DNA of 64,000 bases from Dictyobacter kobayashii (GTDB lineage: Bacteria; Chloroflexota; Ktedonobacteria; Ktedonobacterales; Ktedonobacteraceae), in contig NZ_BIFS01000002.1 of assembly GCF_003967555.1 (NCBI RefSeq), positions 2,480,001 to 2,544,000 of the forward strand, read 5' to 3'. The notes under the pieces are model-generated. The model searched no databases and had not been told where the DNA came from. It was given only the letters and a program-made list of their open reading frames with translations. The translations under genes were made by a program, and so were the position numbers. Shown here one piece after another: positions 56,263 through 64,000 of the stretch. Numbering within the stretch: the first letter of the stretch is position 1; the number at the start of each line of letters is the position of its first letter.

Positions 56263-58101
56263 TTAGAAGGGCCAGGTGTAGACGCCGTCGCTGGCGGCCG
56301 CCAGATGCTGGTTGTCGTGGTGCCAGAGAACGTCTCGGACGATGGCGCTGTGTTCATAGATCGAGATGAGCTGGCCGTTGGTGGCCTCCCAGACTTTGAG
56401 GGTGTGATCCCAAGCGCCGCTGGCGATATGGCGACCATCGGGTGACCACGCGACCGCTGCGAGGCGCTGTTTGGATGTGGCGCGCTGCCAGGCCAGCTGT
56501 TGGGTGGCAGTATTCCAGATGCATAGAGAGCCGTCCAGGTGCCCGGTCGCTATAAATTGGCCATCCGGGGACCAGCAAAGGTCCTCCATACAGCCGGGTC
56601 CCTCGTAGGTTGTGAGGAGCTGCAGCGTGTGGGCCTGCCAGATGTAAACGCTGCCATTGATATCGCTGGAGGCAATGTATGTCCCATCAGGTGACCAGGC
56701 GAGCGCGCTGACGCGTGCGGCGTGGCTACATGTGCCGGCTTGCGTGCCCGTCTGGCTATGCCAGAGCTGGATCGTCTTATCGAAGCTGGCCGTAGCCAGG
56801 CGCGCCCCATCGGGCGACCAGGCGATATCTACCACCATATCTTCATGACATTCCCAGCTCTTGAGCAGCTCGCCTCGCGTGCTTTCATCTGTGCTCCAGA
56901 TGTGGATCTGGCCGCTGCATCTGGTGTGGCCTTCGACAACCTGCGTAAGGGTATTGCTCGAAGCGATAGCATGACCGCTGGGCGACCAGGCCAGCGCGGG
57001 AATATAGTTATCTTGCCGCTGGTAGGTAAAATATTGCGCGCCTGTACTGGCGTTCCAGAGCTGGATGGTGCCAGATGCTGCGGAGGCCATCAACTGCCCA
57101 TCGGGAGAGAGCTCGATCACATTTACCTCTGCTGGCTCTCCATAGCTGGCCACGGTTTCTCCGCTCATGCTATCTGATAGCTGCACACCATAGCTGGAAG
57201 AGGCCAGCAGGTTATCGTCGGGCGACCAGGCGACCGCATCTACCCAGGTGTTATGACCACGATAGGTGCTGATCAACTGGCCGGTCTCGGCTTCCCAGGT
57301 CTGTACCGTCGTATCCGCGCTGGCGGAGGCCAGATATTTTCCATTATGCGACCAGGCGACCGACCGGATAAGCTCACTGTGTCCTTGATAGCTCCTTATC
57401 AATCCCTCACCGGGTACCCAGAGCTGGACCGTATGATCTGCTGAACCAGAGGCCACAATATTGTCAACTGGCGACCAAGCCAGCGTCCCTACAGCATCGC
57501 TATGGCCATGATAGTGCTCGACCAACTGGCCTGTCTGTGCATCCCAGACGTGTACATCCTTCTCGCCACAGGCAGAAGCCACGTAACGGCCATCAGGTGA
57601 CCAGCTGACCGCGGTCGTGATCCGGGTATGGCCACCATAAAAGGCCGCAGTTTCTCTGCTGAGGATATCCTTGATGTAGACCCCATATCCCGGCTGGTTG
57701 GTTATGCTGCTCCTATATGCTCCAAATGCCAGTTGTGAACCATCGGGCGACCAGGCCATCGCTACCGATGACCAGTGGGCATCGCCCAGGTAGCCTGGGA
57801 GCCTGGCGATCCTGCGCCCGCTCCACGGGTCCCACAGCTCGATATCGCCCGCATTTGCTGATGCAATCATCGTTCCATCAGGCGACCAGGCCATCTGCCC
57901 GTTAAAGCCACCCGAACTATGGCTATGACTGCACACCAGCTTGCCTGTCACAATATCCCACACCCTCACCTCGTTGATACGCGACGTGCTGGTTGCCAGG
58001 TATCTACCATCCGGCGACCAGATACCCTGAAACGTATGGCTGAAGTGACGTGTATAACGAAATAATTCTGTGCCTGAGGCGTGGCGCGGGATTTTTTGCA
58101 T
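56263..58101 (-). CDS. WD40 repeat protein
   Basis: 612 residues made entirely of about 14 WD40 repeats, each with an AWSPDGxxIAS strand and an LW/VW terminal (for example VSWSPDGRYVASACGEKDVH, then VWDAQTGQL). That suggests two seven-bladed propellers. No kinase, caspase or NACHT module is attached and no signal peptide is visible, so a cytosolic scaffold is likely. In this phylum such proteins often partner signalling ATPases, but none is adjacent. It ends next to the large inverted repeat. Confidence 0.92.
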   Translation of the reverse strand: MQKIPRHASGTELFRYTRHFSHTFQGIWSPDGRYLATSTSRINEVRVWDIVTGKLVCSHSHSSGGFNGQMAWSPDGTMIASANAGDIELWDPWSGRRIARLPGYLGDAHWSSVAMAWSPDGSQLAFGAYRSSITNQPGYGVYIKDILSRETAAFYGGHTRITTAVSWSPDGRYVASACGEKDVHVWDAQTGQLVEHYHGHSDAVGTLAWSPVDNIVASGSADHTVQLWVPGEGLIRSYQGHSELIRSVAWSHNGKYLASASADTTVQTWEAETGQLISTYRGHNTWVDAVAWSPDDNLLASSSYGVQLSDSMSGETVASYGEPAEVNVIELSPDGQLMASAASGTIQLWNASTGAQYFTYQRQDNYIPALAWSPSGHAIASSNTLTQVVEGHTRCSGQIHIWSTDESTRGELLKSWECHEDMVVDIAWSPDGARLATASFDKTIQLWHSQTGTQAGTCSHAARVSALAWSPDGTYIASSDINGSVYIWQAHTLQLLTTYEGPGCMEDLCWSPDGQFIATGHLDGSLCIWNTATQQLAWQRATSKQRLAAVAWSPDGRHIASGAWDHTLKVWEATNGQLISIYEHSAIVRDVLWHHDNQHLAAASDGVYTWPF

Positions 58102-58273
58102 GTCGTAAGGGCAGCTGGCTATGGCGCAACTGAGGCCGTTATGCGCGCGCTAAAAATAGAGATCGACAATTATGCCTGTTTTAATATTTTAATATTTTAC
58201 TGTTGCACCCTTTTCCTGTCAAGCATTGACCTTGCCAGGCGCCGGGCAGACGCTGCTGCCCCGATGTTTTTGC
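58102..58273. other. Short intergenic stretch
   Basis: Leader of the WD40 gene. No feature seen besides an AT-rich TTTTAATATTTTAATATTTT tract. Confidence 0.4.
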
Positions 58274-59102
58274 TCAGGCGTTGCGCCATGAATATTCTGG
58301 CTGATAGCCCAGGAGTTTACGTGCTTTCTTAATTGAGAGCAGCGTCTCAAACTCTTCGATCTCGCCTTTCAAGGGTACGCCTGGGAAGACCTCCGCCATG
58401 AGCTCGCGGCTTGGGCGTTTCATGACCGTATCGGCTGCGGCAATGATGAAGGACTCCGCGCCAGTGATATCGGCTTCGAGCCCCAGGCGGCAGCTCTGGG
58501 CGACATCGCGGGCATCGACATAGCCCCACAGATTCCACTTGCGCAGCGTGGCATCCTCAGAGAAAGAAGGGAAGCGCTCATAATCATGGGGTTCCATAAT
58601 ATTTGAAACGCAGCCCCACAAAGGGGATACCACTCCAGCGGCTGAACTGGCGCGCCATCTCCTCCGAGATCACTTTTGAAAGCGCATAGCTGGACTCTGG
58701 ATAAAGTGGATTCTCCTCGTCTATCGGTGCGTAGTCGGGCTTCTGGCGCTCAAATGGCAGGCCCAGCGTGGTCTCGCTGGAGGCCCACACCACCCGCTGT
58801 AATTTCAACGCCACGGCCGCGCTGAAAATATTATAGGTACTGAGCGTATTATTGCGGAAGGTCGCCTCTTCTGGCTGAAGACCAGAGGACGGAATAGCGC
58901 CCAGATGGACAACCGCATCGCTGCCCTGCAGCACTTCAAAGACCTGTCCCAGATCGGTGAGATCTGTTTTAAGAAAAGGGCACAGGCGCTCCTGTGGCGG
59001 CAGTAGATCCACACTCAAAACCTCATAATCATGGGCCAGTAGATCTTTGATGACGGCTCGCCCCGCCTTACCACTCCCACCAGTAACAACAACTTTCTTC
59101 AT
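58274..59102 (-). CDS. NAD(P)-dependent epimerase/dehydratase, frameshifted
   Basis: The start at 59102 (MKKVVVTGGSGKAG) has GGAGGAGA. The Rossmann motif is TGGSGKAGRAV, YxxxK in ESSYALSKVISEEMA. The frame fails after GLRF near 58608 and resumes SNIMEPHDYERFPSFSEDAT, ending LLGYQPEYSWRNA at 58274. The offset needs two bases added or one removed. About 277 residues, extended-SDR type acting on sugar nucleotides or similar substrates. Confidence 0.87.
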
Positions 59103-59201
59103 CGCTATCTCCTCCATGAAACACGAACATGATTAGTATAATTAATATCTATCTCTTTATACGTAATAGTTAGCATTATCGCCAGGTAATGTTCCTGTTC
59201 C

Positions 59202-59336
59202 TCAATGAGATGTATTGTTATTATTTATCTGGAGCAGCAGATGCCTGGCCCAGATAGCGCTGCTGATGATGCCGCCGAGGAGCAGGATATTGAAGATGAT
59301 CGGCGCGACCGTTAACACGACAACCACCGGCAGCAT
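59202..59336 (-). CDS. Possible small membrane peptide
   Basis: A 44-residue frame, MLPVVVVLTVAPIIFNILLL, then GGIISSAIWARHLLLQ. It is open further upstream to a stop near 59350 and lacks a ribosome site. It may be the tail of a lost membrane gene. Confidence 0.3.
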   Translation of the reverse strand: MLPVVVVLTVAPIIFNILLLGGIISSAIWARHLLLQINNNNTSH

Positions 59337-59424
59337 GAGTACCAGCAGGATACGTATCTATATCACAACATAAAACAGCTCGGGCGCGTCAGCGCACGTC
59401 CGCAAAGGAATGCTGTCTGGTCGC

Positions 59425-60053
59425 TCAATGAACAAGCCTATAGGCCACATCTTGCAGGATACGCTCAAAATCAACCGTATCACCGCTGCTGATACGGTGA
59501 AAAATTGCCCCTTCAGCAACACAATGAATTCAGTCGCCGTTGTCTCCGGATCCAAATCGGATCGGAATTGTTGTCGCTGGACGCCCTCTCCAATGACCTG
59601 TTTCAGATAGCCATGCCAACCAGCATCGAGCTGCTTCAGTAGCGGCTGCATAGCAGGAGAACGCTGCGCGCGCAACACAAGCTCGCTCAGGACCACAAAG
59701 AGCTCGGGTGTGGCTTGCTGACGATATTGAATACCATAGAACATCAGCTTTAGTTGATCCCAGGCTGTGGTGGGCTTCACTATTTCTGGCGTGACGGGTA
59801 AAGGAGTACTGAAGATATGCATCACATACTCGACCACCGCCTGGATCAGGTCTTCTTTGCCGGAAAAGTGATAATGTAAGGTGGCGATATTAACTCCGGC
59901 CTGAGCCGCTACATCACGTGTGCGCAACTGTTCCAGTCCCTTCTCCGCGATCAGGTGATAGGCAGCCAGCACCAGTGAACGTCTCCGCTCATCATTCTGC
60001 ATGGCCCGCGTGCCCCTCTCAGTTGCCACCGGTTCCTTTGCTCTCCTATCCAT
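59425..60053 (-). CDS. TetR-family regulator, frameshifted
   Basis: HTH: RRSLVLAAYHLIAEKGLEQL, then RTRDVAAQAGVNIATLHYHF and SGKEDLIQAVVEY. The start is 60053 (GGGAAAG) or 60002 (GAGGGG). The ligand domain runs to IVLLKGQFF, where one base is missing in the A-run at 59500-59504 (plus strand). The repaired end is HRISSGDTVDFERILQDVAY, then RLVH at 59425. About 209 residues. Two 14-bp palindromes bracket its promoter, so it represses itself. Target genes beyond that are unknown. Confidence 0.87.
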
Positions 60054-60075
60054 TGCTTTCCCATTCTAACAATTT

Positions 60076-60130
60076 CAATCACTTGATTGCATTTTAACAT
60101 AAAAAGCGCCAAAAGTCAATCAGATGATTG
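60076..60130 (-). promoter_or_regulatory. TetR promoter with two palindromic operators
   Basis: On the minus strand TTGACT (60119-60114), 17 bp, TAAAAT (60096-60091). CAATCACTTGATTG (60076-60089) and CAATCAGATGATTG (60117-60130) are both CAATCA-NN-TGATTG; one overlaps the -35, one lies just after the -10. Typical paired TetR sites. Confidence 0.75.
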
Positions 60131-60184
60131 GAAATTTGGCGCATGGTCACTATTTATTAACGTCAAGTGCAGGTAGAAATGCTC

Positions 60185-60376
60185 TTAGCTATTTTGCTTT
60201 TCTTCAGCTTTGACCTGCTCTTCATGGTAGCTATTAATTTGATCAAACGCTTGTGGTGGGAAATTCAATTTTTGATAAGCATTGCAGGCATCGGGATTTT
60301 CGGAGTCAGGGCAGATCGCGAAATTCTGTTGCGACTGCCACTCCAGGATGCGTTCGCGCTTGGGTGGATTATACAG
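60185..60376 (-). CDS. Small soluble protein with probable CTG start
   Basis: The frame opens after a TAG at the 5' side and reads (CTG)YNPPKRERILEWQSQQNFA, then ICPDSENPDACNAYQKLNFP, ending HEEQVKAEEKQNS at TAA 60185-60187. No ATG, GTG or TTG fits, but CTG at 60376 has a strong AAGGAGGA site five bases upstream. The first residue of such a protein would be Met before YNPPKR. 63 residues, two cysteines, hydrophilic, no known family. The ribosome site lies in the 3' arm of a perfect 15-bp hairpin. An ATG to CTG base error is the alternative. Confidence 0.6.
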   Translation of the reverse strand: MYNPPKRERILEWQSQQNFAICPDSENPDACNAYQKLNFPPQAFDQINSYHEEQVKAEEKQNS

Positions 60377-60379
60377 AGC

Positions 60380-60421
60380 GTCCTCCTTCTAAGTGAGGAG
60401 TGTTTGACTTAGAAGGAGGAC
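60380..60421 (-). promoter_or_regulatory. Hairpin covering the ribosome binding site
   Basis: GTCCTCCTTCTAAGT (plus 60380-60394) is the exact inverse of ACTTAGAAGGAGGAC (60407-60421), loop 12. In the minus-strand mRNA the second arm carries AGAAGGAGGA, the only ribosome site of the small gene. Folding would block initiation, as in RNA thermometers or attenuators. Confidence 0.6.
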
Positions 60422-60486
60422 CGTGTACCTATCGATGTCCTGCTTTATGATCTCGCTGTGCAGGTGAGTCTACTATCCAGGTTATG

Positions 60487-60879
60487 TTAAGATTGATAGC
60501 GGTAGGGGGCCTGCTGGTTTTCCTGCGCGACCAGGGTGCGTTCATCAGGCGTAACACAGACATGATCATCAGGGCCTGCTTCACGCCACACATAACCGTT
60601 GCGACAGGTATCTTTGCCATAGGGGCCGCCGTACGGATTGGTGCGATAGTAGGCCTGGCTGTTATCAAATGCTACCTGCGTCCGCCGTTGGGGCGTGACA
60701 CAGACATGATCTCCCGTGAACGCCTCACGCCATACGTAGCCAGTGAGGCATGTATCTGGACCATACGGTCCCGTTGCGTGGGTGGCAACCGCTGCATACG
60801 TTGATGGAGCACTGACGATCCCGGTGACCAACAACAGGCATGCAGCCATCAGGAATAAAACGAGACAGCGTATAAACAT
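60487..60879 (-). CDS. Secreted protein with duplicated Cys-containing motif
   Basis: 130 residues. Sec signal peptide LVLFLMAACLLLVTGIVSAP with a cleavage near STYA. The mature part has two copies of a 37-residue unit: GPYGPDTCLTGYVWREAFTG, then DHVCVTPQRRTQVAFDN, and PYGKDTCRNGYVWREAGPDD, then HVCVTPDERTLVAQEN. Each unit has one Cys pair, probably a disulfide. Similar tandem units occur in secreted actinobacterial proteins (memory). Extracellular; function unknown. Confidence 0.8.
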   Translation of the reverse strand: MFIRCLVLFLMAACLLLVTGIVSAPSTYAAVATHATGPYGPDTCLTGYVWREAFTGDHVCVTPQRRTQVAFDNSQAYYRTNPYGGPYGKDTCRNGYVWREAGPDDHVCVTPDERTLVAQENQQAPYRYQS

Positions 60880-61100
60880 CTTTCTTTTCCTCCTTTTCCA
60901 CTAAATCACGCCAAAAGCATATCTTCGTATATGTTCAGTTTAACCATTATGACAAATGCATACATTGCCATGGATCTATTTTTCATTCATGTATGGTGGA
61001 CGGCTGCGGTCGCCCACTACACATTCCTGAAAGAAAGTACATCTTATCGCTTGCTCGTGATCTCCCTGCGATCAAAAGCCCTGAGTTAACCTGCAACGGC
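60880..61100. other. Intergenic stretch with repeat A fragment
   Basis: 61044-61080 holds ATCGCTTGCTCGTGATCTCC, the outer end of repeat A. The hairpin GTATGGTGGACGGCTGCGGT/CGCCCACTACAC at 60992-61022 is degenerate. Confidence 0.5.
60990..61080 (-). repeat. Repeat family A, partial degenerate copy
   Basis: TATGGTGGACGGCTGCGGTC, then GCCCACTACACATTC and ATCGCTTGCTCGTGATCTCC, followed by CTG. The GCGCC-rich half of the element is missing. Confidence 0.6.
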
Positions 61101-61152
61101 TTGACTTTCCTTTTCTTTTCTTTCTATAATTAATTGACGAGATAATTAATTA
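61101..61152 (+). promoter_or_regulatory. TetR promoter and operator 1
   Basis: TTGACT (61101-61106), 18 bp, TATAAT (61125-61130). The operator at 61127-61152 starts TAATTAATTGACGAG and ends ATAATTAATTA, partly overlapping the -10 and start. The same 26-bp sequence, inverted and with three changes, recurs at 61826-61851. Confidence 0.8.
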
Positions 61153-61184
61153 ATAGGAATCAGGATTGCGAAAGAGAGGGAGAG

Positions 61185-61799
61185 ATGATGGCGCGCACGC
61201 CTAAGGTCGTGGAGGATCGGCGCGAGCATATTCTTGAAGTGGCGCTGACGGTCTTTTCGGAGAAGGGCTTTAGCCGGACGACCAATAACGATATCGCACG
61301 CGCGGCTGGCATTACACCTGGCCTCATTTATCATTATTTTGAGAATAAGGATGAACTGCTGGGAGCGATTGTCGAGACACGTTCTCCTCTTGGCCTGATG
61401 CGCTCGCTGCCACCGGAGAGGCTGGATATGCCTCCTGAACTGTTCCTGAAGTTCTTGCTTGTGCAGGTGTTGGGGATCGTCGAAGGCGAAACGTGTGTGA
61501 AGTTGTTGCGTATCCTATTGCCAGAGGCGCTACACAACGCGGCCGTTATTGAGCCCATTCGTAGCCAGCTCCTGGGCCAGGTGGTTAGCTTCCTTCGTAG
61601 CTACTACACACACCAGATCGAGCTGGGCAATATTTGCCAGACCGATCCAACCTTTCTGGCGCATCTGACGTTCAGTTGCCTGGTTGGCTTTGTGACGCGG
61701 CGTCAAATTGTTGGTGATCCCACGGTCGCTCAGTACTCTCATGAGCAACTGGCAACCCTGATTACCGAGACCATTGTTAATGGCATCAAGCCACATTAA
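61185..61799 (+). CDS. TetR-family regulator
   Basis: 204 residues; two adjacent ATGs (61185, 61188) after GAGAGGGAGAG. HTH: REHILEVALTVFSEKGFSRT, then TNNDIARAAGITPGLIYHYF and ENKDELLGAIVE. The ligand domain (LLRILLPEALHNAAVIEPIR, LAHLTFSCLVGFVTRRQIVG) resembles the TetR_C type with unknown ligands. It should bind the operator overlapping its own promoter and the copy before the PEP-synthase-like gene. Intact reading frame. Confidence 0.93.
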   Translation: MMARTPKVVEDRREHILEVALTVFSEKGFSRTTNNDIARAAGITPGLIYHYFENKDELLGAIVETRSPLGLMRSLPPERLDMPPELFLKFLLVQVLGIVEGETCVKLLRILLPEALHNAAVIEPIRSQLLGQVVSFLRSYYTHQIELGNICQTDPTFLAHLTFSCLVGFVTRRQIVGDPTVAQYSHEQLATLITETIVNGIKPH

Positions 61800-61825
61800 T
61801 GCCTGGTTAGCTTTTTTTTGCTCAC

Positions 61826-61851
61826 TTATTAATTATCTTGTTAATTAATTA
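61826..61851. promoter_or_regulatory. TetR operator 2
   Basis: TTATTAATTATCTTG, then TTAATTAATTA: 23 of 26 positions match the inverse of operator 1. It lies between the TetR stop and the start of the PEP-synthase-like gene, 53 bases before its ATG. Confidence 0.7.
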
Positions 61852-61903
61852 AAATCTACAGTGTCTTTTTACAAGCAAGATGCTGGTGGAAGGCAGGATT
61901 ACT

Positions 61904-64000
61904 ATGAGTAGTATCCAAAATCGCTTCTCCCTCAGAGTGGAGGGAAATTACCGTCTATACTCTTTTTTGATGAGATTGATTATGCTCAGCTCCCACTAGT
62001 AGGCGGTAAGGGTGCCAATCTGGGAGAGCTCACCCGAGCAGGATTGCCCGTCCCTGCTGGTTTTTGTATCACCACCGCTGCCTATATACAGATAGCCGCA
62101 CGCGCGGACCTGGGAGAATTACTGGCAGAACTGGCAGCTGGAGTCGAACAGGCGCGCCTCGCCGAGCTTGCGGCCACCATTCGGGAGCGTCTTATGGGGG
62201 TGTCGCTCCGCAAGAGCTTGCCGCTGCTGTGCGCGCCGCTTACGTATCTCTCGGGAGTGGTCTGCCGCTCGCTGTCGCTGTGCGTTCCTCGGCCACGGCG
62301 GAGGATCTTCCCTTTGCCAGTTTCGCCGGACAGCAGGATAGCTACCTGAACATCGTGGGTGAGGAGGCTTTGCTGGAGGCGATCCGCCGCTGCTGGGCCT
62401 CGCTCTGGACCGAGCGTGCCGTGAATTATCGCCAGCGCAATCAGATTGATCCACACTGCGTCAGTCTCGCAGTGGTTGTTCAGCGTATGATCGAGGTGGA
62501 AGTAGCGGGCGTGCTCTTTACGGCCAATCCGCTCACCGGGAAACGGCGCCAGACCGTGATCGATGCCAGTCCGGGATTAGGAGAGGCGGTCGTGTCGGGC
62601 GCGGTCAATCCTGACCATTTTGTTGTCAATACAGCCAGTGGAGAGATAGTCGAGCGGCGGCCAGGAGATAAGCGCGTGCTGATTCAAGCGCTGCCCGGCG
62701 GTGGGACGCAACGTATCGAGCGCGTAGCTCAGAGCGTGCAACCCTGCCTTACCGATCAGCAGGTGCGGCAACTGGCATGCCTGGGGGCACAGGTGGAGGC
62801 CCACTATCAGGTACCACAGGATACAGAATGGGCCATTGATGCCGGCGGCAAGCTCTGGCTGACGCAGGCACGGCCGATCACCACGCTCTATCCGCTGCCC
62901 GCCAACGCTCCACAAACGGATGATGTGTTGCGTGTCTACCTCTCGTTCAACGTGGCTCAGGGCGTCTATCAGCCCCTCACACCAATGGGCATCGCGACCT
63001 TCCGCCTGCTCGTTTCTGGTATTGTGCGGTTGGTGGGTATCGTTTCGGGACCAGACGAGACCGGTCCCAACTTTCTAGTTGAGGCGGGAATGCGCCTCTT
63101 CCTTGATCTGACAGGTGGCCTGCGCAACCCCATCGGACGCCGTATTATCGCTGGCTTGCTGCCTTTTGCTGAAGCACGTTCGGCTGTCCTGGTTAAGGCG
63201 CTTGTCTCTGATCCTCGTTTGCGCGTACGACCCACGGGCATATGGGTTTTATGCGTGGGGCCATTCCCTGATTCGCGGTCTCCATCTTCTACGCTATTTT
63301 TGCCAGGCCCTCTTCCGTCCGCTGGCCGCGCGGCAGCGTATCTGGGGCATCAAGCAACAGCTGGAGCAACAGTTGTCTATCTCTCCTCATGCGAGCTCGC
63401 TGGAACGCCTGGCTCTGGTGGAAAACGCTAGTCGTTATGACCTCTTCCGGACCGTGGCATCCATCGGACCCATCATACCTGCCGGTTTCTTCGCCTTTGG
63501 TCTGGCTGGCAAGCTCTTAGGCAACCTGGCCAGCGCCGATGAGCGACAGGCCGTGCTGCGTAGTCTGCCCTATAATCCAACCACCGAGATGGATCTGGCG
63601 CTCTGGGACATCGCTCGCAAGCTTGCCGCTGATCCGGATGCGCTAACCTTCATGCTCGAACACTCGCTGGCCCAATTGGCTGAAGCATACCAGCGGGACG
63701 CCATGCCGTCTGGCTTGCAACACAATCTGGCCGCATTCTTACAAACCTATGGACATCGTGGGGTGGCGGAGATCGACATGGGTGTGCCGCGCTGGTCTGA
63801 CGATCCGACGCATATTCTGGGGTATTGCTGAACTATCTGCGCCTGAACGACGCCAGCCAGGCCCCCGATGTTCAGTTCGCCCATGGTGCCGAGCAGGCGG
63901 AGGCGATGGTGCGTGAATTGACGCGCCGTGCGCTGAAAAGCAACTGGCTGCGTGGCCAGCTGGTGAAATTCTGCCTGCGGCGCACGCGTGCCCTCCTGGG
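61904..64000 (+). CDS. PEP synthase/rifampicin phosphotransferase-like enzyme, partial, several frameshifts
   Basis: The start at 61904 (MSSIQNRFSLRVEG) has GGCAGGA upstream. ATP-grasp part: DYAQLPLVGGKGANLGELTR, VRSSATAEDLPFASFAGQQD, FTANPLTGKRRQTVIDASPG, EWAIDAGGKLWLTQARPITT. Breaks at about 61966 (T-run), 62196 (G-run), 63230 and 63820; the parts join without loss. After the ATP domain come RAYGFYAWGHSLIRGLHLLR and DRQ-type helices, as in PEP-utilising fusion enzymes. The PEP-binding His domain must lie beyond the window. Reaction: transfer of ATP beta-phosphate to pyruvate or an antibiotic. TetR control suggests induced detoxification (inference). Confidence 0.8.

Overview
The window reads as a piece of chromosome from a Ktedonobacteria-type member of the Chloroflexota (inference). 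The reasons are the gene families: a zinc-ribbon Ser/Thr kinase fused to a beta-helix, a long WD40 protein, a BTAD/AAA regulator, a four-PAS histidine kinase, pentapeptide repeats, many MFS/DMT transporters, many small VOC/GNAT/methyltransferase genes, and intergenic regions full of hairpin-rich repeats. Base composition is moderate. No rRNA, tRNA, CRISPR array or transposase gene was seen.

Layout. 1-9.5 kb: frameshifted Uma2 nuclease, a CPCC-domain membrane protein, a PQQ-propeller lipoprotein, an AraC/GyrI-like regulator, an SDR and a TPR protein. 9.6-12.5 kb: MFS pump, VOC protein, phosphotransferase. 12.9-16.6 kb: a replication-type trio (J-domain zinc protein, DnaC-like helicase loader, winged-helix initiator-like protein with KGDFY repeats). 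17-29 kb: signalling kinase and small accessory enzymes. 30-36 kb: MFS, a truncated alcohol dehydrogenase, tandem paralogues, an HTH regulator plus CPBP protease operon. 36.8-41.5 kb: a three-gene overlapping phosphorelay. 42-48.5 kb: BTAD regulator and a copper pair (multicopper oxidase, membrane cupredoxin). 48.7-58.1 kb: flavodoxin, 2H phosphoesterase, MFS, a second regulator/CPBP operon, WD40 protein. 58.2-64 kb: epimerase, two TetR regulators with recognisable operators, a small gene whose ribosome site lies in a hairpin, and a PEP-synthase-like enzyme running off the end.

Two window-wide patterns matter. First, about 18 genes are broken by small indels, about 22 in all, mostly single missing bases, with the downstream frame clearly continuing the same protein. 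This looks more like consensus error than gene decay, so each such gene is given as one reconstructed unit. Second, three dispersed non-coding repeat families (A, B, C) and one large unique inverted repeat fill the intergenic space. One family A copy is flanked by a 9-bp direct repeat and abuts a truncated gene, and one family B copy supplies the C-terminus of a protein.

Functional links readable from the sequence: coupled translation in the kinase cascade; regulator and membrane protease in one operon (twice); TetR autoregulation with a matching operator in front of the PEP-synthase-like gene; and copper proteins in tandem.
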